NCBI GenBank assembly: GCA_002348385.1
Contig: DEBD01000029.1
Coordinates: forward strand, 22,602 to 86,601
Source of the DNA: Gammaproteobacteria bacterium UBA2965
GTDB taxonomy: Bacteria; Pseudomonadota; Gammaproteobacteria; Pseudomonadales; Azotimanducaceae
Direction: 5' to 3'
Length of the DNA stretch: 64,000 bases
A model generated the notes under the pieces. That model had not been told where the DNA came from and made no database searches. It saw nothing but the letters and a program-made list of their open reading frames with translations. The position numbers and the translations under genes are program-made. This document shows, piece after piece, positions 42,897 through 51,410 of this stretch; the stretch's first letter is position 1; each line of letters opens with the position of its first letter.

Positions 42897-43039
42897 GGGT
42901 TTGCTTCGTCTTCTGGTGTACCCTGCTTCATGTATACACGGCCGTCATTTGGCTGGCGGAGAATCTGCGCGCTTCCGCAAAACGCCATCGCGGTCAAGCG
43001 GATAATGCGCGCCCGCCTACTGGCAGTACTCGCAGGCGC

Positions 43040-43348
43040 TCACTTGTCGCTCACTCTGACCTTCAGCTCTTTGATCGCGCGGAAGTCCGCCAGGTCCTGC
43101 AGTTGCGGGAGCAGGCTGGGGGCGAGAAACCGCACTCGCGTGGCACAAGCCGCGTTGCTGCAGACAATGGTGGCTCTGTCGCCCCGTATGCTGCCCACCC
43201 GGCAGTGCGGACGCAGCGATTCCGGCAGCAGCGCCTGCAATCCGGCAGTCCAAACCTCCTGGTCTGCGGCCTGGCGCAACAGGCGATGCAGCGGGGAAAA
43301 CCCGCGGTGGCGTTCGTTCAGCAGATCATCTATCTTGTGTCTGGACAA
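43040..43348 (-). CDS. DUF721 (DciA-like) protein
   Basis: A 102-aa protein of the DUF721 family, whose better-known members (DciA) load the replicative helicase in bacteria lacking DnaC. Visible features are the N-terminal LLRQAADQEVWTAGLQALLP helix region and RGDRATIVCSNAACATRVRFLAP. The start is TTG at 43348. Its place between lpxC and an M23 peptidase gene, on the opposite strand, matches Pseudomonas. Function here is inferred from family only. Confidence 0.85.
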   Translation of the reverse strand: MSRHKIDDLLNERHRGFSPLHRLLRQAADQEVWTAGLQALLPESLRPHCRVGSIRGDRATIVCSNAACATRVRFLAPSLLPQLQDLADFRAIKELKVRVSDK

Positions 43349-43489
43349 CGGGCAGTACCGATTCCGTCAGCGGGAGCGAGGTAAGCCAGTGGGCCGATTC
43401 AGCACGCTTGCTACCGCCGGGTCCCATGGACCAAAAGGCATACTGGGCGTATTTGAATACCGGGCCCGCCGAATCGCAAGCGAAGCGCG

Positions 43490-44398
43490 ATGAAAATCTT
43501 TCTTCTAACAAGCTCTGGACGCTCACGGACGATGAGACTCACACGCAAAGTCGCCGTGCTTCTTGGCGTGGCTGGTATTGGCGTGGTTGTCCTCGCCGGC
43601 ACTGTGCTTTTCGGCGTTCTCGGACAGGGCGCCATGGGAAAAGCCATGGTCGCAGATTGGCGCGGGCGTCTGCTGGATCAGCAGGCACAGGTCGACGCGA
43701 TGCGAGACCGATCGCGTGCGGAAGCACAGGCGGTGGGCCGACAGCTGGCGCAGATGCAGGCGCGCCTGGTGCGCATGGAAGCACTGGGAGCGCGGGTCAC
43801 CGCGGTGGCTGACCTAGACGAAGGTGAATTTGCCTTCAGCGAACCGGTGCCGCAGGGCGGCCCGTCTGTCATTGGCGAGGCGGCACTGCCATGGACTGAA
43901 CTGCGCGGCGAGCTGGACGGACTGGCGCGGGATCTCAGAGCACGCGAGAGCCAGCTCGAGGTGTTGGAGTCTCTGCTGCGCAATCGTGACTACCGCAAAG
44001 ATGCCGCGGTGGCAGGCAGGCCGGTCAAATGGGGATGGATGTCGTCTCCTTACGGTCACCGTGTGGATCCGTTCAGCGGCAAGCGGTCCTGGCATGCCGG
44101 GGTCGATTTCGCGGGCAAGGCTGGTTCGGAAGTCATTGCTGTTGCCAGTGGCGTGGTGACCCATGCTGGCGCTCGCTACGGCTATGGCGAGATGGTGGAG
44201 ATCACCCACGGCGACGGCTACGTTACTCGCTACGGACATCATGCAGAAGTGGCGGTCGCCCTTGGTGACATCGTCAAGAAAGGCCAGGTTATCGGGCTTA
44301 TGGGTTCCTCGGGTCGCGCCACAGGCCCGCACGTGCATTTCGAGGTCTTGAAGCACGGTCGTCAGGTGGATCCCGCCCGCTACGTGGCGCGCCGATAA
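43490..44398 (+). CDS. M23 family (LytM-type) metallopeptidase
   Basis: Membrane-anchored periplasmic peptidase of 302 aa. It has an N-terminal transmembrane helix (about 20-45), a coiled-coil region rich in Gln/Arg/Glu (about 60-90 and 130-160), and a C-terminal LytM domain. The zinc ligands are intact: HAGVDF (HxxxD) and HVHFE (HxH). It is therefore probably an active peptidoglycan endopeptidase. The location upstream of secA is conserved in pseudomonads. Confidence 0.92.
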   Translation: MKIFLLTSSGRSRTMRLTRKVAVLLGVAGIGVVVLAGTVLFGVLGQGAMGKAMVADWRGRLLDQQAQVDAMRDRSRAEAQAVGRQLAQMQARLVRMEALGARVTAVADLDEGEFAFSEPVPQGGPSVIGEAALPWTELRGELDGLARDLRARESQLEVLESLLRNRDYRKDAAVAGRPVKWGWMSSPYGHRVDPFSGKRSWHAGVDFAGKAGSEVIAVASGVVTHAGARYGYGEMVEITHGDGYVTRYGHHAEVAVALGDIVKKGQVIGLMGSSGRATGPHVHFEVLKHGRQVDPARYVARR

Positions 44399-44452
44399 CC
44401 GTTGCGCGGCGCCACCGAATCGGGGCCGCATCAGTAGGGTTCCCGCAATAGC

Positions 44453-47200
44453 ATGCTCAGTAAGATCTTTGGTACTAAGAATTCCCGTGAGCTCAAGCGC
44501 ATGGGTCGCATCGTCAAGCAGATCAACGCGCTCGAAGATGACGTTCGCGCGCTTTCAGACGACGAGCTGAGGGCGACCACCGATGGCTTGAGGGAACGGT
44601 TGGCCCAGGGCGCCGAACTGGATTCGCTGCTGCCGGAAGCCTTTGCGGCGGTGCGGGAGTCGGCTTATCGCGCCAGGAACATGCGGCCGTTCGATGAGCA
44701 GTTGTTGGGTGGAATCACGCTGCACGAGGGTCGTATTGCCGAGATGCGTACCGGCGAAGGCAAAACCCTGGCAGCCACCCTGCCCGCTTATTTGAACGCG
44801 CTGCCGGGCCAGGGAGTGCATATCGTGACCGTGAACGACTACCTGGCGCGCCGCGATGCCGGCTGGATGGGGCCGATTTTCGCGGGCCTGGGTCTCACCG
44901 TAGGCGTCATCCAGTCGGGCCAGGACCCGGCCGAAAAGCGTGCCGCCTATCAATCCGACATCATCTACGGCACCAACAACGAATTCGGCTTCGATTATCT
45001 GCGCGACAACATGGCGTTCACCTTGGAGGACAAATTTCAGGGGGAGCTCAACTACGCCATCGTGGACGAGGTGGACTCCATTCTCATCGACGAAGCACGT
45101 ACGCCCCTGATCATCTCAGGTCCCGCCGAACAGAGCACGCAGCTGTATCAGCAAATCGACAAGCTGGCGCCCAAGCTCAAGGTGCAACCGCCGGCTTTGG
45201 AGACGGACGATCCAGACGCCGAACCCACCGGCGACTTCGTGGTGGACGAGAAGAACCGGCAGGTTGAACTCACCGAACTGGGCCACGAAAAGGTGGAGGC
45301 CCAGTTGGTGAAGCTGGGGTTGCTGGAAGAAGGCGACAGCCTGTATGGGGCCACCAATTTGAGCCTGCTTCACCATGTGCATGCGGCGCTCAAAGCCCAC
45401 GCGCTGTTCAAGCGCGACGTGGATTACATGGTGGCGAATCAGGAAATCGTCATAGTCGATGAACACACGGGTCGAGCCATGCCGGGCAGGCGGTGGTCGG
45501 AGGGCATTCATCAGGCCATCGAGGCCAAGGAACGAGTGCCCATACAGAACGAAACTCAAACGCTGGCCTCCACCACATTCCAGAACTACTTTCGCCTGTA
45601 CGCCAAGCTGGCCGGCATGACGGGCACCGCCGATACGGAAGCCTTCGAATTCAACCAGATTTACGGCCTGGACGTGGTGGTGATTCCCACCCATATGCCT
45701 ATGGTTCGCGACGATCAGAACGACCTGGTGTACCTCACCATCGACGAGAAATACGACGCCATCGTGGAAGACGTTCGCGACTGCATTGATCGAGGTCAGC
45801 CGGTGCTGGTGGGCACGGCGTCCATTGAGTCCTCGGAGCGGCTGTCCAGCGAACTCAATAAGCGCAAGATCGAGCACAGCGTATTGAATGCCAAGCAGCA
45901 CGAGCGCGAGGCCGACATCATCGCCCAGGCGGGGAGCCCCGGCGTCGTGACGCTGGCTACCAACATGGCTGGGCGCGGTACCGACATCGTGCTGGGAGGC
46001 AACTGGGAAGCGGAAGCCGCCAAGCTGGACGATCCCGACGAGGCGGCGGCGGAAGGATTACGCACCGACTGGCAGAAGCGCCACGATCAGGTGATCGAAG
46101 CCGGCGGCCTGCACATTATCGGCACGGAGCGTCACGAATCGCGACGCATCGACAACCAGCTGCGAGGGCGCTCCGGCCGGCAGGGTGACCCGGGATCATC
46201 GCGCTTCTATCTGTCCATGGAAGACAATCTGATGCGTATCTTTGCATCGGATCGGATACGTGGGCTGATGCAGTCCATCGGCCTGGAAGAAGGCGAGGCC
46301 ATCGAGCACCGCATGGTGAACAATGCCATCGAGAAGGCCCAGCGCAAGGTGGAGGGACACAACTTCGACATTCGCAAAAACCTGCTGGAATTCGATGACG
46401 TGTCCAACGACCAACGTCAGGTGGTCTACCAGCAGCGTCGCGATCTCATGGCCGCCGACGAAATTTCGGAAGCCATCGAGGGGTTGCGCGAAGAGGTTGT
46501 GCTGGACGTGGTGGCCGAGTACATCCCGCCTCAGAGCATCGAGGAGCAGTGGCGCGTCGAGGGGCTCGAACAAGCCCTGGAGGCGGAGTTTGCCAGCCGG
46601 CAGACCGTGCGCAAATGGTTGGAAACCGACGACGAGCTTAACGAGGAAACCCTCGCGCAGAAGATCCTCGACCAGATAGCAGAAGAGTACCAGGCGAAAG
46701 AGCGAGCGTGGGCCGACCAGGGCATCGACATACGGCAGGTGGAAAAACAGATGATGCTGCGCATCCTCGACCAGCGTTGGAAAGAGCACCTGTCCACCAT
46801 GGATCACCTGCGCCAGGGAATTCACCTGCGCGCGTACGCCCAGAAGCAGCCAAAGCAGGAGTACAAGCGCGAGAGCTTCGAGCTGTTTCAGCAGCTGCTG
46901 GACGATATCAAGCGGGATGTGGTGCGGTTTCTCAGCCGCATGCAGATCGAAGCGTCGGATGCCGTGGAAGAGGTGGAGCGCAAGCGCCGTGCCGAGGAAG
47001 AGCAGCGAATGCGATTCTCTCACGCTCAGGCGAACACCTTGGACAATGGGATGGGGGAAGCGCCTGCCGCGGCTGCGCCGGATTCGCCCGCGCAAGGCAG
47101 ACCGGAAACCTTCGTGCGTTCGGAGCGTAAGGTCGGGCGTAACGAGCCTTGCCCGTGTGGTTCGGGAAAGAAATACAAGCAGTGTCACGGCCGCTCCTAG
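44453..47200 (+). CDS. secA: Preprotein translocase ATPase SecA
   Basis: SecA is the ATP-driven motor that pushes preproteins through SecYEG. The 915-aa protein has Walker A MRTGEGKT near residue 103, Walker B VDEVDSILIDEARTPL, the preprotein cross-linking domain, NBD2 motifs including TNMAGRGTDIVLGG and GRSGRQGDPGSSRFYLS, and the C-terminal zinc finger CPCGSGKKYKQCH for SecB and lipids. It is intact with the usual length. No SecM-like gene precedes it. Confidence 0.98.
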   Translation: MLSKIFGTKNSRELKRMGRIVKQINALEDDVRALSDDELRATTDGLRERLAQGAELDSLLPEAFAAVRESAYRARNMRPFDEQLLGGITLHEGRIAEMRTGEGKTLAATLPAYLNALPGQGVHIVTVNDYLARRDAGWMGPIFAGLGLTVGVIQSGQDPAEKRAAYQSDIIYGTNNEFGFDYLRDNMAFTLEDKFQGELNYAIVDEVDSILIDEARTPLIISGPAEQSTQLYQQIDKLAPKLKVQPPALETDDPDAEPTGDFVVDEKNRQVELTELGHEKVEAQLVKLGLLEEGDSLYGATNLSLLHHVHAALKAHALFKRDVDYMVANQEIVIVDEHTGRAMPGRRWSEGIHQAIEAKERVPIQNETQTLASTTFQNYFRLYAKLAGMTGTADTEAFEFNQIYGLDVVVIPTHMPMVRDDQNDLVYLTIDEKYDAIVEDVRDCIDRGQPVLVGTASIESSERLSSELNKRKIEHSVLNAKQHEREADIIAQAGSPGVVTLATNMAGRGTDIVLGGNWEAEAAKLDDPDEAAAEGLRTDWQKRHDQVIEAGGLHIIGTERHESRRIDNQLRGRSGRQGDPGSSRFYLSMEDNLMRIFASDRIRGLMQSIGLEEGEAIEHRMVNNAIEKAQRKVEGHNFDIRKNLLEFDDVSNDQRQVVYQQRRDLMAADEISEAIEGLREEVVLDVVAEYIPPQSIEEQWRVEGLEQALEAEFASRQTVRKWLETDDELNEETLAQKILDQIAEEYQAKERAWADQGIDIRQVEKQMMLRILDQRWKEHLSTMDHLRQGIHLRAYAQKQPKQEYKRESFELFQQLLDDIKRDVVRFLSRMQIEASDAVEEVERKRRAEEEQRMRFSHAQANTLDNGMGEAPAAAAPDSPAQGRPETFVRSERKVGRNEPCPCGSGKKYKQCHGRS

Positions 47201-47239
47201 CTTTCGCCTTGTCGGGTCGTTGGGCCTTGCGGCACGCCC

Positions 47240-48460
47240 GTGCCCGTTAATCTGCCGCAGCTCGAAAGGCTGGAGGCCGTGCCAGGCGTGGCCGTTGGCA
47301 CGGCCCGGGCCGCGATCAAATACGCGGATCGCGACGATTTGGTCGTGCTGGCGTTGGGCCCTGACACACGTGCAGCAGGCGTGTTCACACAGAGTGACTT
47401 TCGTGCGGCGCCCGTGGAGATTGCGGTAGAGCACCTGGACGAGGTGGCTCCGCGAGCTTTGGTGATCAACAGCGGCAACGCTAACGCAGCCACGGGTGTG
47501 CCTGGCAGGGCAGATGCCATGGCGGTTTGTGCGGCGGTTGCCCGGTCGCTTGGTCTGCAGCCTGCTGAGGTGCTCCCTTTCTCCACCGGCGTGATTGGTG
47601 AGCGGCTGCCCGTGGCACAGATGGAGGGTGCGGCTGCCGAAGCCGTTGCTGGGCTTTCCGACCACGGCTGGGAAGCGGCGGCCAGGGCCATTCTTACGAC
47701 GGATACCGGACCCAAGGCGTTGAGCCGGACGGTGACGGTCCAGGGCGTCGACGTGCATGTTACCGGCATGGCCAAGGGCGCTGGAATGATCAAGCCGGAC
47801 ATGGCCACCATGCTGGCGTTCGTGTGCTGCGACGCCAACGTGACCACCGAATGCCTCCAGACAATGGTGCGTGAGCTGGCTGATGCCTCGTTCAACCGCA
47901 TCACCGTGGACGGCGATACCTCCACCAACGATGCGTTTCTGCTATGCGCTACCGGAGCAGCCGATCACGCGCTTGTCTCTGGTCCGGAAGATGCCGGATA
48001 CCAGGAGTTGCGAGAGGGGCTTGGGTCGGTGGCCACGAAACTCGCCCAGCGCATCGTGCGCGACGGAGAGGGTGCCACCCGATTCGTCACCGTGCGTGTT
48101 TGTGGTGGAGCGGATGCCGCGGAATCTCTTGCGGTGGCATACACCGTTGCGGAGTCACCATTGGTGAAGACGGCGCTGTTCGCCGGCGATCCGAATTGGG
48201 GGCGCTTCTGCATGGCCATCGGCCGCTCGGGCATCGAGTCGCTGGACACCACCCGCGTGGACCTGTTCCTGGACGACGTCTGTGTTGCCCGCGGCGGCTT
48301 GGTAGATATGGCCTACGACGAAGCCGAGGCTGCCGTCGTGATGGCTCGAGAGGAATTTGAAGTGCGCATCGAACTCGGTCGCGGCGCGGCGGAAGAGGTG
48401 GTTTGGACCACCGACCTTTCCTACGAATACGTGCGCATCAACGCCGAGTACCGCACCTAA
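47240..48460 (+). CDS. argJ: Bifunctional ornithine acetyltransferase/N-acetylglutamate synthase ArgJ
   Basis: ArgJ moves acetyl from N-acetylornithine to glutamate in the recycling arginine pathway. The 406-aa proenzyme starts at GTG. The autocleavage site is intact: Thr190 within DMATMLAF, after VTGMAKGAGMIKP. NSGNANAATG, VDGDTSTND and GDPNWGR are also visible. Whether it is mono- or bifunctional cannot be told from sequence alone. It follows secA by 39 bases and converges with yacG, overlapping by 4 bases. Confidence 0.96.
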   Translation: MPVNLPQLERLEAVPGVAVGTARAAIKYADRDDLVVLALGPDTRAAGVFTQSDFRAAPVEIAVEHLDEVAPRALVINSGNANAATGVPGRADAMAVCAAVARSLGLQPAEVLPFSTGVIGERLPVAQMEGAAAEAVAGLSDHGWEAAARAILTTDTGPKALSRTVTVQGVDVHVTGMAKGAGMIKPDMATMLAFVCCDANVTTECLQTMVRELADASFNRITVDGDTSTNDAFLLCATGAADHALVSGPEDAGYQELREGLGSVATKLAQRIVRDGEGATRFVTVRVCGGADAAESLAVAYTVAESPLVKTALFAGDPNWGRFCMAIGRSGIESLDTTRVDLFLDDVCVARGGLVDMAYDEAEAAVVMAREEFEVRIELGRGAAEEVVWTTDLSYEYVRINAEYRT

Positions 48461-48669
48461 CGACCGTCGGGCTGAAGGCCCTCAGAGACCGCGTCGTGGG
48501 CCGCGTCGCCGGGAATGGTGTGCGTTTCGTCTGCCCAGGCGCCAAGATCCAGCAGCTTGCAGCGCTCGGAGCAGAAGGGCCGATGCGGGTTGCCTTCCGT
48601 CCATTTCACGCGCTCGCTGCAAGTTGGGCAGCTGACGATGCGGGGCGGGTTTTCCGCTGCGCGGCTCAT
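48457..48669 (-). CDS. yacG: DNA gyrase inhibitor YacG
   Basis: YacG is a small zinc protein that binds GyrB and inhibits gyrase in E. coli. From ATG at 48669 the product is 70 aa. The zinc site is CPTC with a second pair CSERC (C-x3-C) in FCSERCKLLDLGAW. The start overlaps the coaE stop (ATGA). The longer upstream reading runs over coaE out of frame and is spurious. Confidence 0.94.
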   Translation of the reverse strand: MSRAAENPPRIVSCPTCSERVKWTEGNPHRPFCSERCKLLDLGAWADETHTIPGDAAHDAVSEGLQPDGR

Positions 48670-49274
48670 GCGTTGCTCTCTGCCAGCGTCAGGTACCGCT
48701 CGTGCAGCTGATGTACCTCGGAGTGCACGTGTTGCAGGTCTCGGTCGTTGACAAGGATGTCGTCTGCCCTGGCCAGGCGGTCTTCGCGGCTGGTCTGGGC
48801 CGCGATGATGCGGCGCACCTGAGCTTCGTCGTTGTTGTCCCGCTTCATGGTGCGCTCCACCTGGGTTTCCACCGGCACGTCCACCACCAGAACGCGATCG
48901 CACATGCGGTACTGGCCCGTCTCCAGCAGCAGCGGGCTGACCAGAATGGCGTAAGGGGACTCGGCGGCGGCCAGTGCGTCTGCAAGATATTGGTTGATCA
49001 ACGGATGCGTCAGTGATTCTAGCCACTTGCGTTCTTCCGGATCGGCGAAAACAAGTTCTCGAACGCGCGCACGGTTCATGCTGCCGTCGGGGTTGATGGA
49101 ATCGGCTCCGAAGTGCTCGGCGATGGCCTCCAACGCGGGTGCGCCGGGTTCTACTACCGCGCGGGAAGCCAGATCAGCATCCACCACCGTAATGCCGCGC
49201 CGCTCGAACTCGTCAGATACTGCCGTCTTGCCACTTCCGATGCCGCCGGTGACGCCCACCACCAGATTGCTCAC
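48666..49274 (-). CDS. coaE: Dephospho-CoA kinase CoaE
   Basis: CoaE phosphorylates dephospho-CoA, the last step of CoA synthesis. From GTG at 49274 the protein is 202 aa with P-loop GVTGGIGSGKT at the start, DADLASRAVVEPG, THPLI and SREDRLARADDILVND. The longer reading to 49514 overlaps pilD antisense-like sequence and is rejected. The order pilD-coaE-yacG is standard in gammaproteobacteria. Confidence 0.96.
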   Translation of the reverse strand: MSNLVVGVTGGIGSGKTAVSDEFERRGITVVDADLASRAVVEPGAPALEAIAEHFGADSINPDGSMNRARVRELVFADPEERKWLESLTHPLINQYLADALAAAESPYAILVSPLLLETGQYRMCDRVLVVDVPVETQVERTMKRDNNDEAQVRRIIAAQTSREDRLARADDILVNDRDLQHVHSEVHQLHERYLTLAESNA

Positions 49275-49305
49275 GCTGTCGTCCTTATTGTCTTGGGGTA
49301 ACGAG

Positions 49306-50157
49306 TTAGGGAAGAAATAACGGCAGCAAGGTATCACGGGCACCGAGAGAAACCCAACCGCCGATGGCGAGGAACGGGCCGAATGGGATCGGTTGGGATG
49401 ATTCCCGCTTGCCTGCCACGGTGGTCGCCAGCGCGTACAGCAAGGCGGCGCTGCAGGCGATGAGCACTGTGGCCGGCAGCATCTGCCAGCCGAGCCAGGC
49501 GCCGATGGCCGCAAATAGTTTGAAGTCGCCGTAGCCCATGCCTTCCTTGCCGGTGATGAGCTTGAACGCCCAGTAGGTTGCCCAGAGAAACAGGTATCCG
49601 GCCACCGCGCCCACCACTGCGTCTGCCAGAGGTACCACGCCGCCGAGCAGGTTGGTGAGCAAACCCAACCACACCAGGGGCAGGGTGATCTGGTCGGGCA
49701 GCAGTTGGGTGTCGTAGTCGATAAACGTGAGCGCCACCAGCGCCCACGTGAACACCAGGCAGGCCAGACCCAGCCAGGTGTAGCCGAAGCCGGCTACCAC
49801 GGCGACGGAGGCTGCCGCGGTGAGCACTTCTACCAGGGGATAGCGCGCGCTGATGCCGGCTTTGCAATGACGACAGCGCCCGCGCAGGGCGATCCAGCTG
49901 AGCACGGGAACATTCTCTAAGGCGCCGATGGTCGCCCCGCAACTGGGACAGCGGGACCGAGGCACCATCAAATTGAACGGTTCGGTGCTCTGCTCGGGCT
50001 CATTGAGTATCTCTCGAGCTTGACCCTCCCATTGGCGGTTGAGCATCACGGGTAATCGGTAGATCACCACGTTGAGAAAGCTGCCCACCGATAGGCCGAT
50101 GAAAATCAGCAGGGCCAATCCCTGCCAGCCCCAGGACATGAGTGCCTGTGCGATCAA
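49306..50157 (-). CDS. pilD: Prepilin peptidase/N-methyltransferase PilD
   Basis: PilD cleaves type IV prepilins (and type II secretion pseudopilins) after the glycine of the leader and methylates the new N-terminus. The 283-aa protein has the GSFLNVVIYRLP region, a cytosolic zinc domain with CPSC and CRHC, and catalytic aspartates in IDYD and GMGYGDFK. The start is TTG at 50157 behind GGAG; a later ATG at 50139 lacks a ribosome-binding site. It is preceded by pilC with a 35-base gap. Confidence 0.96.
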   Translation of the reverse strand: MIAQALMSWGWQGLALLIFIGLSVGSFLNVVIYRLPVMLNRQWEGQAREILNEPEQSTEPFNLMVPRSRCPSCGATIGALENVPVLSWIALRGRCRHCKAGISARYPLVEVLTAAASVAVVAGFGYTWLGLACLVFTWALVALTFIDYDTQLLPDQITLPLVWLGLLTNLLGGVVPLADAVVGAVAGYLFLWATYWAFKLITGKEGMGYGDFKLFAAIGAWLGWQMLPATVLIACSAALLYALATTVAGKRESSQPIPFGPFLAIGGWVSLGARDTLLPLFLP

Positions 50158-50192
50158 GCGGATATACTCCGATGTGGGGGAGGCATGGGGGC

Positions 50193-51407
50193 CTAGCCGC
50201 CGACCACTGCACCCAGCTGGAAGATGGGCAGGTACATGGCGACGATCAGGCCGCCAACCAGAATACCCAGAACCGACATGATCATGGGTTCCATGAGTGC
50301 TGTGAGGTTGTCTACGGCGTTGTCGACGAGCTCTTCGTAATGGTTAGCCGACTTGTCGAGCATGTCGTCCAAGGCGCCGGCTTCCTCGCCGATGGCCACC
50401 ATCTGAATGATCATGGTGGGAAACACGCCGGTGGCTCGCATGGAGGCGTTCAACTGCTGACCGGTGCTGACATCGTCACGGATCTGATAAACGGCGGAGG
50501 TATATACCGAGTTGCCAGTGGACCCGGCTACTGAGTTCAGCGCGTCCACCAGAGGCACGCCGGCAGCGAAGGTGGTCGACAGCGTGCGTGCGTATCTGGC
50601 GATGGCGGATTTCTCGATGATGTTGCCCGCAACGGGTGCTTTGAGCGCCAGCCGGTCCAATGTGTCACGGAGTTTTTTCGACCGTTTGTAAATCATGCTC
50701 AGGCCGGTGATACCACCCACCAGACACAGCAGAATCAGAAACCAGGTTTCCTGCACGAACTCGGAGATACCGATGACGAACTGAGTAAATGCCGGCAGCT
50801 CCGCGCCGAATCCGGCGAATACTTCCTCGAACTGGGGTACTACCTCGATGAGCAGAATACCGGTGACCACCACGGCCACCACGATCACGGCCGCTGGGTA
50901 GGTCATGGCCTTGCGTACCTTGGCCTTGAGGGATTCGGTTTTCTCTTTGTAGGTAGCGATGCGGTCGAGCATGATCTCCAGCGAACCGGATTGCTCACCG
51001 GCGTCCACCAGGTTGCAGAACAGTTCGTCGAAGTAGAGCGGGTGTTTGCGCAGGGCAGAGGCAAACGCGTTACCGCCGGATACGTCGTTGCGAATCTCGC
51101 GAATCAGATCGGCCAGCTTGGGCTTCTCTACGCCGTCGGCGACGATATCGAAGGCCTGTACCAGCGGAACACCGGCCCGCATCATGGTGGACATCTGGCG
51201 TGTGAACAAAGCAATGTCGGCGGGCTTCGGCTTGCCGCCCGAGCCAAAGGAAAGACCTTTGCTCTTCTTGCGCACCCGCGTGGCATTGATTCCCTGGCGG
51301 CGCAGCTCCGCCTTGGCGATGGCCGGCGTGGTGCTGGTGATCTCGCCTTTGGCCTTCTTGCCAAGCTTGTCGGTACCTTCCCACCGGAAGATTGCGCTTT
51401 CCGCCAT
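50193..51407 (-). CDS. pilC: Type IV pilus inner-membrane platform protein PilC
   Basis: PilC (GspF family) is the inner-membrane platform on which pilin is polymerised. The 404-aa protein has two GspF domains, with LFTRQMSTMMRAGVPLVQAFD in the first and ARYARTLSTTFAAGVPLVDAL in the second (each given in part), and three membrane helices. It follows pilB by 3 bases. Confidence 0.95.
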   Translation of the reverse strand: MAESAIFRWEGTDKLGKKAKGEITSTTPAIAKAELRRQGINATRVRKKSKGLSFGSGGKPKPADIALFTRQMSTMMRAGVPLVQAFDIVADGVEKPKLADLIREIRNDVSGGNAFASALRKHPLYFDELFCNLVDAGEQSGSLEIMLDRIATYKEKTESLKAKVRKAMTYPAAVIVVAVVVTGILLIEVVPQFEEVFAGFGAELPAFTQFVIGISEFVQETWFLILLCLVGGITGLSMIYKRSKKLRDTLDRLALKAPVAGNIIEKSAIARYARTLSTTFAAGVPLVDALNSVAGSTGNSVYTSAVYQIRDDVSTGQQLNASMRATGVFPTMIIQMVAIGEEAGALDDMLDKSANHYEELVDNAVDNLTALMEPMIMSVLGILVGGLIVAMYLPIFQLGAVVGG

Positions 51408-51410
51408 GTC

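Noticed and set aside
46196..47758. 520-codon minus-strand open frame.
   Set aside because: Antisense to secA and argJ, whose protein families are unmistakable; its composition (His, Arg, Leu-rich) is that of a GC-rich shadow frame.
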